Counted from the stretch's first letter, positions 41,522 through 52,795 are shown. The stretch is DNA of 64,000 bases from Tritrichomonas musculus (GCA_039105265.1 JAPFFF010000003.1:124001-188000), one strand, 5' to 3'. The notes: generated by a model from the sequence alone, not told the origin. Translations and numbers: made by a program.

Positions 41522-44500
41522 ATGAATACATCATGCAAAATAAGTCAGGCCAGAAATTACGTTTTAATTCCAGGAAATACAGCTCAAATATTACCCAAGA
41601 AAGAAAATAATTCACAATCAAACGACGATCACAAAAAAGTTAGAATTGTTCAATCGCCTCTTTCTGAAAAACGAAACGTTAGCCAATTAAGTCAAAAACC
41701 TTCAGGGACAAGTGGAAATCATCCACCTCTATCTTTATCAAAAAATGTCAAACCACCAAAAGGAGCTCCAAATCCTAAAGCAAACGCACCTAGGCGAATT
41801 GAAGTAAAACCACCATTAAACGCTAATCATGCTAAAAATCCTCGGACCACACATAATAATACTCTGAGAATTACTCCTGATAAATCAATTTATGTTTTTA
41901 TGGATCGAAACTCTGCACTTCCTGCACTTAGTAACAAAAACAGTGATAAATACCCAGATATAGCTCCAATCGCAATTCAACTCTCAAATCTTGCTAATAA
42001 AGGAATTTCATATGTTTCATCGAATCCAGGCTGCATCAATATCATTACAGATAAAAACGAGTTTTTTGTATCCCAAACTGTCGTAAATGAAGAAAGAAAT
42101 TCTTTTGCCAAATTTGAAATTCCACAAAACTTTATTCGATCTGCGTTTACTTATTTATCTGTAAGTTGTGGTGCTGAACATACCATTGTTTGTGCCACCA
42201 AAGATAATAAATTTTTTGTTTTTGGATTAGGGAGTAATACATATGGGCAACTTGGATTAAAGCGGCAAAAATCTATTGCTCAATTTCAACAAATCGAGTT
42301 ACCTAGCCAGCTAAGATTTTCACAAGCTATATGCGGTAAATTTTATACGTTCCTTTTAACAGATACTGGCCAAGTTTTTGCTTTTGGGCATAACAAGCAA
42401 GGACAACTTGGGCTTGGATTGTCTAATGATATTGTTTCAATACCCACTTTTTGTAATTCATTAAATGGTGCGCCTATAATAGATATTGCTTGCGGATCAA
42501 CGCATACATTAGCGCTTTCATCAACAGGAACAATATTTGCAGCAGGAAGTAATTCCCAAGGACAACTTGGCCTCTCTTCACAATACGATCAGCAAATGTT
42601 TCGAATTATTGATACACTAGCAAACGTTTATATGGTCTATATAACAGCCCAAGAGTGCTTTAGTGCAGCTATTGACGAATTTGGAACACTTTATGTATGG
42701 GGAGGAAAATGGGGATTTTCACCACAAGTTCTTTCATTTGAAATCGATGATAATCAAAATTCAAATCAATTAAAGGCTGTTGACGTAGCTTTAGGATTAA
42801 ATGGCAGAATTGCAGTTTTGACTTCAAATAACAAATTAATTCTTTCAGGCTATTATGTAAATGAAATTCAAGTGACTCAAATGGTTGATATAGTTTCACC
42901 TTCTTCGCCATTTGTTAAAGTTTTTAGTGGAGGGGAATACTTCTTTGCATTAACATCAAAATCCCAATCACTTCCGTTATCTTTTGAAAATAATAGGGAA
43001 GATACCTCCACTAATCTTCTATCCTTATTACCACGTCAACCGATCGAACTTAAAGACAGATTACGATCTTCAAAAAGAATTTTATCTTTATTTTCTTATC
43101 ATTTCCCTGCAATTTTAACAGTACCAACTAATAAGGAAATTATTCATCTTGTTTTTTCTTCTCTTTCGTCAATCAATACCAGTTTCACAATTCAAAATTT
43201 CAACGAAGATATGGCAAGCATATCGTCCGGTATTGATATAAATGGAGTAATTAATGCGTTTGACTCTTTGTTGTATCAGCAAAAAGAACTTTTACAAATT
43301 TTAACGTCTTCTTTTTGTAATCTTCTTGAGCAACTTATTAAAGTTCCTCCTTCGATAAAAAGACCAACAAATATGAGATTTTTATTGATTGGTTTACTTC
43401 ATCCATCCACAAGTAGCTTTGAAGAAAGTTTTAAATTTTGGACATATTTAGTCACAATGATAGAAAGAATGAATGCATATTCTATACTTGCCCAATGGAT
43501 TTCAGTTTTAGACAGAGATTTTATTTTACGAGTTTTGGACTCTTTAAAAGACTTCTTAGGAATGCAAACAACAAAACTAGGTAATTTATATTCTGATGAA
43601 ATAGTAAAATCAGTCAAAGCAATCCAAATTATTTGGTCAGCTTCAACAAGAACAAAGAAACTTTCTTTTGAACATTTTTACCATGAGCAAATTAATGAAA
43701 AAATGGATATCAAAATTGAATATTCGTTAGCAATGCAGTCAAAGGAACGTTCTAAAAATTCATATAGCGAATCTAATCAAATTTGGTGTTACACAGGATC
43801 AGCACCATTCTTATTAAATGCAGATACTAAAACTAATTTCCTCAGGCATTGTTCGGAGAAAAAACAGGAAAAGAAATTTGATCTCTCATTACAAATGATT
43901 GAAGGGAATTTATGCCTTGTTGTGCGGAAGAAAGTCTTTGAACTGAAAGTTAATCGAAAAAGCATTTTAGATGACACATATAATCAAATTTTTAAATTAG
44001 AAGATCCCAAAACAGAATTAAAGAAAAAACTAATGGTTACTTTTGAAAATGAACCTGCAGTAGACGCAGGTGGTGTTCAGCGTGAGTTCTTTGAACTTAT
44101 CGTAAATGAATTAGTTTCTAAAGAAAAGAAATTATTCGTTACAGTTGGAGATTTTTATTGGTTTAATAAAGATGCAACAGACCCGAAGTCATTGCAATAT
44201 TATAAATTAGCGGGAATTATTATAGGAATGGGCATTTATAATGGCAATCTAATCAATATTAGATTCCCTACAATTGTATATAAAAGATTGAAAAAAATGA
44301 ATGTCGATTTCAAAGATTTAAATGATTATGATTCAGAAATTTACAATAGTTTGCAAAGTATTTTGAAATATGAAGGTGATGTTAGCGACTTTTGTTTATA
44401 TTTCGAGTATGGAGGCGTGCCTTTGGTGGAAGGAGGATCAGATAAGCCTGTAACAAATGGAAATCGTGAAGAATATGTAGAAGCTGTTTCGAAGTACATT

Positions 44501-44962
44501 TTATGTAGTTCGGTCGAACTTCAATTTAATAAATTTAGAGAAGGAGTAACTCAATGTGTTGGTAAAAATAAAATGAAATTATTTAAACCTGAAGAACTAG
44601 CTTTGCTGGTAGCTGGTAGAGAAGATCTTGATTTTTATGCTTTAATGAAAGCCACAAAATATGATAACGGATTTACGCCAGACTCACCAACGGTTAGAGC
44701 ATTTTGGAGGATTGTTTTTACTAGATTAACAGATGAAGAAAAGAAGAAATTAATCTTTTTTGTCACTGCTTCTCCAAGAGCACCAATAGGCGGTCTTGGT
44801 GCTGTTCCATTTGTCATTGCTAAAGATAGTGATAAAAATCATGTACCTCAATCGCACACTTGCTTCTGCATGCTTGTTTTACCAGATGAACCGGATGATG
44901 ATAAATTATATAAGAAATTGATGATTGCAATCGAAAATTCAGAAGGATTCCAGTTTAAATAA
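41522..44962 (+). CDS. RCC1-repeat HECT-type E3 ubiquitin ligase (small HERC-like)
   Basis: 1146 residues. A Pro/Ser/Lys-rich N-terminus (1-110) precedes a propeller of RCC1 repeats (about 185-500) with repeated GxxHTxxxxxxGxxFxxGxNxxGQLGL motifs; the clearest are FVFGLGSNTYGQLGL, FAFGHNKQGQLGLG and FAAGSNSQGQLGLS. A helical middle region (500-780) has no known name. The HECT domain covers about 785-1146: AGGVQREFFELI, then PLVEGGSDKPVTNGN, and the active-site Cys C1114 in SHTCFCMLVLP followed by the C-terminal tail ending EGFQFK. Small HERC proteins combine RCC1 and HECT domains and act in traffic or immunity; here it is a probable ubiquitin ligase with unknown substrates. The catalytic cysteine is present, so it should be active. 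Confidence 0.96.
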   Translation: MNTSCKISQARNYVLIPGNTAQILPKKENNSQSNDDHKKVRIVQSPLSEKRNVSQLSQKPSGTSGNHPPLSLSKNVKPPKGAPNPKANAPRRIEVKPPLNANHAKNPRTTHNNTLRITPDKSIYVFMDRNSALPALSNKNSDKYPDIAPIAIQLSNLANKGISYVSSNPGCINIITDKNEFFVSQTVVNEERNSFAKFEIPQNFIRSAFTYLSVSCGAEHTIVCATKDNKFFVFGLGSNTYGQLGLKRQKSIAQFQQIELPSQLRFSQAICGKFYTFLLTDTGQVFAFGHNKQGQLGLGLSNDIVSIPTFCNSLNGAPIIDIACGSTHTLALSSTGTIFAAGSNSQGQLGLSSQYDQQMFRIIDTLANVYMVYITAQECFSAAIDEFGTLYVWGGKWGFSPQVLSFEIDDNQNSNQLKAVDVALGLNGRIAVLTSNNKLILSGYYVNEIQVTQMVDIVSPSSPFVKVFSGGEYFFALTSKSQSLPLSFENNREDTSTNLLSLLPRQPIELKDRLRSSKRILSLFSYHFPAILTVPTNKEIIHLVFSSLSSINTSFTIQNFNEDMASISSGIDINGVINAFDSLLYQQKELLQILTSSFCNLLEQLIKVPPSIKRPTNMRFLLIGLLHPSTSSFEESFKFWTYLVTMIERMNAYSILAQWISVLDRDFILRVLDSLKDFLGMQTTKLGNLYSDEIVKSVKAIQIIWSASTRTKKLSFEHFYHEQINEKMDIKIEYSLAMQSKERSKNSYSESNQIWCYTGSAPFLLNADTKTNFLRHCSEKKQEKKFDLSLQMIEGNLCLVVRKKVFELKVNRKSILDDTYNQIFKLEDPKTELKKKLMVTFENEPAVDAGGVQREFFELIVNELVSKEKKLFVTVGDFYWFNKDATDPKSLQYYKLAGIIIGMGIYNGNLINIRFPTIVYKRLKKMNVDFKDLNDYDSEIYNSLQSILKYEGDVSDFCLYFEYGGVPLVEGGSDKPVTNGNREEYVEAVSKYILCSSVELQFNKFREGVTQCVGKNKMKLFKPEELALLVAGREDLDFYALMKATKYDNGFTPDSPTVRAFWRIVFTRLTDEEKKKLIFFVTASPRAPIGGLGAVPFVIAKDSDKNHVPQSHTCFCMLVLPDEPDDDKLYKKLMIAIENSEGFQFK

Positions 44963-45138
44963 ATTTATAGATGTATTTATAAATGTTTAATATTTCATTA
45001 ATCTCCTCTTTTCTTTTCAAAGTTATTAATATCATTGTCAAAAACAGCCAAAGCTTATTTTTTTTAATATCAAATGCAAAAACAAAAGCATTACATATAA
45101 AAATATCCAATTTATTTAATAAAGTATTCAAACCAAAT
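44963..45138. other. Convergent spacer between the HERC-like and H4 genes
   Basis: About 175 bp, AT-rich, shared 3' region of two convergent genes. No canonical histone stem-loop is seen in it. Confidence 0.4.
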
Positions 45139-45483
<345 letters not shown>

Positions 45484-45492
45484 TTAAAGAAA

Positions 45493-45501
45493 TTTCCCGC
45501 C
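45493..45501 (+). promoter_or_regulatory. E2F-like site TTTCCCGCC in histone promoter
   Basis: Exact match to the E2F consensus TTTSSCGC. It lies in the H4/H3 intergenic region and carries the most GC-rich run there, next to a CCAAT word. Function is unproven. Confidence 0.5.
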
Positions 45502-45534
45502 AATCATTCTCTCATATTTTTTTGAAATATAAAA

Positions 45535-45544
45535 GGCGCCAAAA
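45535..45544 (+). promoter_or_regulatory. E2F-like site GGCGCCAAAA in histone promoter
   Basis: Matches the reverse orientation of the E2F consensus (GCGCCAAA). With the site at 45493 it forms an opposite-facing pair 34 bp apart in the shared promoter. Function is unproven. Confidence 0.45.
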
Positions 45545-45632
45545 AATGTACAACAAAATAAAATAATCTCATTTGAAATAATTGGGTATAAAATGGCATC
45601 TTATGTTAAAAATAAATTAAATGCATATATCA

Positions 45633-45640
45633 TCACTTCA
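45633..45640 (+). promoter_or_regulatory. Initiator element (TCACTTCA) of histone H3
   Basis: TCA(+1)-pyrimidine-T-T matches the trichomonad Inr consensus. It lies 10 bp upstream of the H3 ATG, as is typical of the short 5' UTRs of these organisms. Confidence 0.75.
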
Positions 45641-45650
45641 TTTCTAAAAA

Positions 45651-45962
45651 ATGGCTCGTACTAAGCAAACAGCTCGTAAATCAACTGGTGGTAAGACACC
45701 ACGTAAATCTCTCGGTGCCAAGGCTGCTCGTAAATCAACACCAGTTGTTGATTCACAAGGTGCAAAGAAACAACATCGTTTCAGACCAGGTACCGTTGCT
45801 CTCAGAGAAATCAGAAAGTACCAAAAGAGTACAGATCTTCTTATCCGTAAACTCCCATTCCAAAGACTTGTTCGTGAAATCGCTTCAGGATTCCGTGGAG
45901 ATCTTCGTTTCCAGTCATCAGCTATCGCTGCTCTCCAAGAAGCATCCGAAGCTTACCTTGTT

Positions 45963-46000
<38 letters not shown>

Positions 46001-46067
46001 AAACCGTGTTACAATCATGGAACGTGATGTTCAACTTGCCCAAAGAATCCGTGGTGAACGTAACTAA
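45651..46067 (+). CDS. H3: Histone H3
   Basis: 138 residues (canonical 136), with [20 protein letters not shown], so K4, K9 and K14 are present and ARKS recurs at K27. Two extra residues lie between K27 and the fold ([17 protein letters not shown]). The core has [19 protein letters not shown] and [19 protein letters not shown], ending [11 protein letters not shown]. The usual K79 position (FKTD) reads FRGD. Divergent promoter shared with H4. GC-richer codon use than its neighbours, which fits high expression. Confidence 0.99.
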
Positions 46068-46317
46068 TTTTGCTTTTATTTGATTAAATAATTTCTATAT
46101 ATTATATATTTATAAAAGTTTTTATATTTTACTTTTGCGCTCTTTAATTACGTAGTTTTGATTGTCAAATTGTTAAAGAGCAGCTCTATGACAAGTTTCT
46201 TCTTTTCATATACTATTGCGAATTTGATGATTTCCGTATTACGTTAATAACATCAAATTTTTGATTTTATTCGACCGAATATTATTTTAAAAAGTTATCA
46301 AATAAATTTTATCTCTA

Positions 46318-47811
46318 ATGAGTGATGTCTTTTCGCGACTCTTTAAAGATTCCACGGATTTAAAGAGTGCAAAACATCATCAGTATTTACAAGACAACCA
46401 GAAACGTGAAAATGAAAGTATTCAAGTTCTACAAAATAATCAAAAATTATCAACAAAGCCTATGTCTTTAAAACAGCAAACCCCATTTAATGTTCAAAAA
46501 GTTGGATTATATAATATATCAAGCCGAACTCAAAGATTCACAAAAAATAAAACAAATATTAAGCAATTTTCAAAAACCTTGAATAGGAAAGAAATTGGAA
46601 ATAATTTATTAAATTTAAATACTATTAAAGACAAAAAGAAAGAAAAAAATCATTTTTATACTCCCAAAAAGGAATTAATTTGTGATTCTCCAGATGAAAA
46701 AGAAAAAAATTCCTATTTAGATAAAGTGTTGGATGAATCTTCATTTTCATACATACAAAAGCAATCTAACTTAGCACTAACAATGCCCAAATTGCATCCT
46801 CAATTGCAAATTCATCATTTTCAAGTTAAATCTATTGAAAAAGGAAGAAATTCGGCATCTAGATCCCAATTAAATTCGGCTCGCGATTGTTCAGCATCTT
46901 CAAAGTGCAGTTCAAGAAACTTAAATAAAATGAAAGTCAAGATGAAGAATGGGCGTTTTATGTCCAAACAAGAAGTAGATTTTGATGAAGAATCATCAAT
47001 TCCTGATAAAAAGTATGTAGATCCCCAAAAATTCAAAAAGCAAATCGACCATATTGAGAATTTAATCTGTAAAAACAGAGAAAAAATGCGGCTTGGCTTA
47101 GGAGATGATAATGAAACTATTAATAAAAATAACAAAAAAGAAAATTGTAGGCAGATCACTCCAAGGCTACGGAAAACTTCAAAAACAATGACTCCAAATA
47201 TAACTCAATATAAAAATACAAAAAAAAATTTATTATCTTCCTCATTCAATGAAAATGATCTAAAAACCAAGATAAGTTCAAATTTAGATAGCATTAACTC
47301 AAGTCAAGATATAATCAATTTAGACGATAAAGATATTGAAGAGTTGAATTCAAGACTGAATGCTACATTGAATAAAAATCTAAATGAAAATTCAGATTCT
47401 AAATTAGATGAACAAATTGATTTTAATGGTTATCTAAAAAATGGACAAGTTACTAAATTTGGAAGTCAATTTGATTTTTTATTTGGAGAAGACGAAATGA
47501 TCCAGCACAAAGATATATTGACAGAAAGTAACGATAATAAAGAAAATCAAAAATTAATGGTTGATCAAAACTTCTGGAATTTTTATGTTTCAAATCCAGT
47601 TCAAACGGAAGAAGATTTGGAGCAGAATGAAGCATTAAATGAAAATCATATTAATTCACCTTCGCCGAATTCTGCTAATTCAGAAAATAATCCAATTATT
47701 TTAGAAACTTCAATAAACTCGCCAATTGAGCAGAATGCTTCAAATCCAATGTCTACAACGCTTTTTTCATGGGAACTTGCTGGATATGCGAATTATTTGT
47801 CTGATATGTAA
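46318..47811 (+). CDS. Asn/Ser/Lys-rich protein, function unknown
   Basis: 497 residues of low complexity, rich in Asn, Lys, Ser and Gln, with no confident domain. Basic N-terminal half (repeated KNK, KKEK runs), acidic Asn/Ser-rich C-terminal half with NSxxNSEN motifs. There is no signal peptide or membrane segment. Starts at the first ATG, MSDVFSRLFKDSTDL. Its composition resembles disordered regulatory proteins; I cannot name a function. It lies between H3 and a coiled-coil gene that points toward it. Confidence 0.7.
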   Translation: MSDVFSRLFKDSTDLKSAKHHQYLQDNQKRENESIQVLQNNQKLSTKPMSLKQQTPFNVQKVGLYNISSRTQRFTKNKTNIKQFSKTLNRKEIGNNLLNLNTIKDKKKEKNHFYTPKKELICDSPDEKEKNSYLDKVLDESSFSYIQKQSNLALTMPKLHPQLQIHHFQVKSIEKGRNSASRSQLNSARDCSASSKCSSRNLNKMKVKMKNGRFMSKQEVDFDEESSIPDKKYVDPQKFKKQIDHIENLICKNREKMRLGLGDDNETINKNNKKENCRQITPRLRKTSKTMTPNITQYKNTKKNLLSSSFNENDLKTKISSNLDSINSSQDIINLDDKDIEELNSRLNATLNKNLNENSDSKLDEQIDFNGYLKNGQVTKFGSQFDFLFGEDEMIQHKDILTESNDNKENQKLMVDQNFWNFYVSNPVQTEEDLEQNEALNENHINSPSPNSANSENNPIILETSINSPIEQNASNPMSTTLFSWELAGYANYLSDM

Positions 47812-47984
47812 TTTCTTATTTCATGTATTTTTGTTTGTAAATCATATTATTTATATATACTATTGTTTTTTAATAAATACGAATATAAAAAAAAGAGTAT
47901 TTCACTTCTTTAATCCAAAATAGAGTTAAATTCATTCGAAAAGTTTTTTATTTAAACAAAATTTAAAACAGCAAAAGCATTTTT

Positions 47985-49793
47985 TTAAGTTTTAATCTTT
48001 TTGGATCTGCCAGTTACAATTCTTGGAGTTTTAGCAAGTTCTTCCTTTGATTGAATTGCTTCATCCATTATTTCGTTCATTTGATTCTTACTTGCGCCAA
48101 GAGTTTCTCGCATTTTTTTCATATCGCTCTCCTTCATTGTATTGCCTAAAGTCAAATTCAAGCTCATATTCATTGGATTTTTGGTATTTGAAAAATTCGA
48201 TATCGAAAATGTTTTTGTTTTCTGAGTTTCATCGAAATTATGTGTTGATTGCGTATTCATTGAAACTCTCGAATCAACACTTGCGTTATCATCGAAATTA
48301 TCGTACATGTTCATTGCATTTAAATTAATATCATTTGCTTCTTTATTCAATTTTTGCCTATTATACTCAAAGTCCAGTTTTTCTCTTTTTTTCATGTAAT
48401 TAACGCGACTATTTCTAGCCTGATAAACTGATGTTAACGATTCATCAACTTCGGCTTTTTTCTCTCTATCAATTTGAGCGTTGTAATTCATGGCATTATA
48501 AGAATGACGAACGTTTTGTATTTTTTCTTCAAGTTGGAATTTCCTATGAAGAGTGTCGAGGAATTTTTTATTTTTTTGTTCAACTAAAACTCTATCGGCT
48601 CTTTCTTTATTTTGAATGTAACTGTTATATGTATCGTCCATTTCTTTTTGATTGAGAGCTTCTCTAGTTTGACGTGCTGATTCAGCTCTTTGTTCCATCA
48701 TTTCGTGTTTTATTTGCTTTTTTTCTTCTTGTTGTGCTCGTAATTCATTCATATATTTCTTATTCCTTTCTTCTTTAGTCGTGATAGAATTTAAATTTGC
48801 ATTTCTTTTCTCAATTTCAATATTTTCTTTCTTCTCACGAACAGATTTCAAATGATTTTCGTGTAATTCGATATTTAACTTCATTTCATCTAAATTTGTG
48901 AGTTTGTTGGTAAACCATTGACTATGAACATTTGAATTACTGCTATATCCGTTATAACTTCGATTAAATGTTGAGCCATTTGTTGTTCCTTTAAGAAGTT
49001 GTGTTCCTCTGTAAGTTGTACGGTCTATTGTAGGAAGTGTTGAATCGTTTGATCGAAAACCTTTTCGGCTTCGAAGATCATCAACAAAATGAGTCTGTTC
49101 GAGGTTTCCTTCATCAATTTCGTGGAATCTTTCAGTTGTTCGCATGCTCTTGTTCATATTATCCTGATCTCTAGATAAGTCACGCATTTTAACAACAGCT
49201 AGTTTATGTAACCTGTTTTGATCATCTTTTTTGATTTTTTCTAAATTGCTAATGTTTCTGTCAAGATCTAGTTTAGCTTTTCTCACATTTCCAGTAATTC
49301 TTACATTTTCATTTTTTTGGTCGCTTTTGATCAAATAATCACGCATTGCTATTGTTCTATCTATCATTTCTTGTCTTCGATTCATATATTTCTGATACAT
49401 CTCTTTAGCAGCTGAATGTTTCATTGAATTTTCTAAAGTATCTTTCCTGTATTCGTTGGAACTTGATATTGCATTTAAATTTGAATTTGTTGCATTTAGA
49501 TCAAATTTATTGATTTTTTGATTAATGCTACGATTTATTGGATTTGAATAAAAACTGACAAGTGGTCTATAATTAAATTCACTTTGATCATACCCAAGCC
49601 TTTTAAGGGCTTCGATTGTTTCTGGTTCAGTAAAAACAACATTGGGAGAATTTTGATTAAAATTTAAAATAGATATTCGTTTAACCTCCGGAATTGATTG
49701 TTGATTTGAAAATGAATTAGACGTTGATGCAAGTCTTCTTGGTGATGAGGGAGATTGTGGCAATGTTGGTGATTCAGGATTCAAAATCTCCAT
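47985..49793 (-). CDS. Long coiled-coil protein, function unknown
   Basis: 602 residues. A Ser/Pro/Asn-rich N-terminal 125 residues precede a charged coiled coil from about 130 to 475, with runs such as EEKKQIKHEMMEQRAES and KEENIEIEKRNANLN. The tail is Asn/Met/Thr-rich. Such long Glu/Lys/Arg/Gln coils occur in flagellar and basal-body proteins (trichohyalin-like TPH domains have this look), so a cytoskeletal role is plausible, but no family is named with confidence. Convergent with the Asn/Ser-rich gene. Confidence 0.75.
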   Translation of the reverse strand: MEILNPESPTLPQSPSSPRRLASTSNSFSNQQSIPEVKRISILNFNQNSPNVVFTEPETIEALKRLGYDQSEFNYRPLVSFYSNPINRSINQKINKFDLNATNSNLNAISSSNEYRKDTLENSMKHSAAKEMYQKYMNRRQEMIDRTIAMRDYLIKSDQKNENVRITGNVRKAKLDLDRNISNLEKIKKDDQNRLHKLAVVKMRDLSRDQDNMNKSMRTTERFHEIDEGNLEQTHFVDDLRSRKGFRSNDSTLPTIDRTTYRGTQLLKGTTNGSTFNRSYNGYSSNSNVHSQWFTNKLTNLDEMKLNIELHENHLKSVREKKENIEIEKRNANLNSITTKEERNKKYMNELRAQQEEKKQIKHEMMEQRAESARQTREALNQKEMDDTYNSYIQNKERADRVLVEQKNKKFLDTLHRKFQLEEKIQNVRHSYNAMNYNAQIDREKKAEVDESLTSVYQARNSRVNYMKKREKLDFEYNRQKLNKEANDINLNAMNMYDNFDDNASVDSRVSMNTQSTHNFDETQKTKTFSISNFSNTKNPMNMSLNLTLGNTMKESDMKKMRETLGASKNQMNEIMDEAIQSKEELAKTPRIVTGRSKKIKT

Positions 49794-50545
49794 TTTTGAT
49801 ATTTTTTCTTTTCAATACTATTAAAAAGTTTATTGACCAGTTATGCGTTTAATATATGATCGTTGAAGATTTAAAATTCAATTGCTATACGTTATTTTTC
49901 TTTCATACATAAAAAATTATGAAATGATTTTATATTGATGATTGTAATTTCACTATTCAAAATTCAGTTAAAGCTAGGTTTTAAATGAAGAAGTATTACA
50001 TTATAAAATATTTAGATATATTGATGAAGTGTCCTCTTTAATAAAATTTATTTTAACTCGATATATCTGTGTAATATTATGGGAAAGTTTTAAAAATTGT
50101 TTCGATTTGTAATATTTCTTCATAATCAATATATTACTTAATTGATAAAAAGCTTTTATCAAATCTGAAATTTGTGGAAATATTCAAAACGATAATCTGA
50201 TCATTAAAAGTGGGACATCCAATCTAATCATTTAAATATTAAGTTTAAAATTTAAAAAAATTATAATAATTAAATATATACATTAATTTATTATGAATTA
50301 AACTCATTATTTGGTACATTAAAATTCTATAATTTCAAGTAGACGAAATGAATATTGGAAAATATGACTGCTATTTTTAATGGGCATTATATTGATTAAA
50401 TGTTATTTAAAAAAAAATTGTAATGATGGAACGATCCAACAATTTCTAAATTCTATAGAAATATCATATAATAAAATTTTGGGGTTTGAATTTGGTGTTT
50501 TTCTGTGAAAGCGTCAATGCTAAGCATTATATCATTCTTGAAGTA
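49794..50545. other. Intergenic, one GTGGGACATCC word
   Basis: About 750 bp of AT-rich DNA. GTGGGACATCC occurs at 50210-50220, the same word that ends a possible element at 51434-52795. No gene seen. Confidence 0.5.
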
Positions 50546-51406
50546 TCAACTATTATGGTTCTGTGTTGATAATCTATATTCTGAATAAATATGATTTCTA
50601 TCTTTAATCGAATAAGGTAGCTTTTTGAGTGTATCATGAATATATTCTTGTGACATTGGTTCTTCAGGCGTGATTTTCCTAGAAATTTCTGGATAAGGAA
50701 TAACATTTCTAACTTTGCCTTTCATTGCTTCTTGTCTTCGAACTCTTTGCCGATATTTGCTAATTGCTTTTGTTGTTTTAGGATTAAAATCATCTTGAAT
50801 AGAAAATGATGGATTAAAAATATCTTGCGGTTGTAACTCTGTTTTATCATCTTCTATAAAAGTGTTTCTAAAAGAAGGGCGTTCTTTAACTTTTTGATTT
50901 GTGGATTTTGTTTTTTTTTTAACTTGTTCAAGTAGTAGCTCCTCGACTCGATTAATTTTATCTTCAAGAACAGAATTTTCGATTTGAGATCTTTGCTGAT
51001 GCAATATTTCTTCGAGTTTATTTTGATTAATTTGATTTTCGTTTTCCAATTCATGAATTTTATTTTGTAATTGTCTAATTATAGATTGGTATCTTTTAAT
51101 TTTATTTGAAACTCCATTATTTTTTTTTGGTGTTGAATTATTTGCTTTTTTGCAAACTGTAGAACACATTTCTTCCAGAAATAATCTTTTGTTCGAATTT
51201 GTATCTAACGGAATTGTTGGTTTGGAAACAACAATTGACATCATATTAACTAATCTTTCGAATGTATTATTCCATTCATTATATTCACGTTGAAGATTAA
51301 TACTCTGATTAAAAATGGGTGTTTTCTGATTTGAAATACTGGAATTACGAATGGTTGTTTTTTTTTTCACTGGTTTTCGATGGGGTGATGAATTGTTTAA
51401 ATTCAT
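50546..51406 (-). CDS. Asn/Lys-rich coiled-coil protein, function unknown
   Basis: 286 residues with a basic N-terminal 25 (PHRKPVKKKTTIRNSS), a coiled coil at about 105-170 (KIHELENENQINQNKLEEILH), and a Lys/Arg-rich C-terminal region with a conserved-looking YRQRVRRQEAMKGKVRNV block. No domain is recognised. A similar architecture to the 602-residue neighbour may reflect a shared cytoskeletal function, unproven. Confidence 0.7.
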   Translation of the reverse strand: MNLNNSSPHRKPVKKKTTIRNSSISNQKTPIFNQSINLQREYNEWNNTFERLVNMMSIVVSKPTIPLDTNSNKRLFLEEMCSTVCKKANNSTPKKNNGVSNKIKRYQSIIRQLQNKIHELENENQINQNKLEEILHQQRSQIENSVLEDKINRVEELLLEQVKKKTKSTNQKVKERPSFRNTFIEDDKTELQPQDIFNPSFSIQDDFNPKTTKAISKYRQRVRRQEAMKGKVRNVIPYPEISRKITPEEPMSQEYIHDTLKKLPYSIKDRNHIYSEYRLSTQNHNS

Positions 51407-51433
51407 ATAAAATAAACGTTATTATAAATTTTA

Positions 51434-52795
51434 GAGGATGTCCCACAGAAATAAAATTCAATTTTTTTCAATGATTTCTATTTTATTGTTGTTCAAAATA
51501 AGAAAAATCAAATAAATGTAAGCGATAAAGTTTAAATCTACTTATAATTTAGCTGAATGACTGATTCGTGAAAATAATATAATTCTCAATATCTTTGACT
51601 TGTAAATATATTTTTTTGTTTTGAAAGGATATACAGCATTAGTAGCATGATTATAATAGCAATTTGCATTTTTGCGCCACGATTTTGATTTTCTTTTGTA
51701 AAAACAAGATCATCAAGTTGTTTTGATTGAAACAAAAAAAATAGTCTATAAATATTCTATTAATCATTATTTTATTTTTTTTAATTTTATTAAATTATAA
51801 ATTAATATATTAATCAAAAATTTGTCGAGTTAAAATTAAGATATTAGCAAATAAATTTGCTAAATCATTTTTGACCAAATACTAATTCAAAAAAAAAGAA
51901 AATTTCAATGGCTCAGTACGTTAAATTTAAAATTCTTAACGTACAATTTGGTTTTTATTCTTTTTATATGAAAACATGAAGCAATCAAAAGCAAAAAAAT
52001 CAATTATAGAAATATAATAGATCGAATAGATCCGATATTTGGAAATAAAGGATAGTTTGCTAAGCTTATTACTAGAATTCAGATAATCACATACAACTTG
52101 GAAAGAAATTTATATTATTAAATGATGGTATCATTATTTATATACTCCAAAAATTAGGATTTCAGATTTTTTAATTACAAAAAGTTGGTAATTGCTAAAA
52201 AAAAATTACCTAATCTATTTAATTTCAAAATATTTACGACCTAAACAATAAACTTAAGTTAAATTTTTATAAATACTTCATAAGTTCACACGATTTTGGT
52301 ACTAGCTCATCTTCTACTGCAAAAAATGAAAAAAAAAACCAATGAATAATAATGAATAAAAACAATTTTCAAGAAATTATAATTATGTTTAAATATTACT
52401 TTTGATTTTTATCATTTATTTGCTATAATATTCTTTCTTATGGATTTTCTTTTCGGAATCTTAAAATAATCAAATTAATTTGAACAAATATATTAAAAAT
52501 CAAGAGTTTTACTTTCAGAGGATTATTTTTAAATATAAATTTCATTAATAAAAATCAGTATTTCAATTAAATTAAGCCAAAAAAAATATTTTTTTTATTT
52601 TTTTATTTTGATGAATCATATTCAAAATATTGAAAAATAATTCAATTTTGAAACAAAAGTTTATTTGTTGTATATTTTAAATTTTCTTCGACAAAATAAT
52701 AATTATATAGTTTATTTAATTTTAATATAAAATATTAAAAACAATATCAAAAATATGGAAGAATCTATAGACTATTTAGTTTGTGGGACATCCTC
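51434..52795. mobile_element. Possible non-autonomous element with 14-bp terminal inverted repeats
   Basis: GAGGATGTCCCACA at 51434-51447 is repeated in exact inverse as TGTGGGACATCCTC at 52782-52795, enclosing 1.33 kb of very AT-rich DNA without coding sequence. AAATTTTA flanks both ends (51426-51433, and 52798-52805, the latter 2 bp away), like an 8-bp target duplication of hAT-type elements, although such an AT word can occur by chance. A third, partial copy of the end (GTGGGACATCC) is at 50210-50220. No transposase is inside, so it would depend on another copy. Confidence 0.45.

Noticed and set aside
45584-45594. TATAAAA words in the H4/H3 promoter
   Set aside because: Trichomonads use initiator-type core promoters; the words are not at the -30 position of the likely start sites and are expected in AT-rich DNA.
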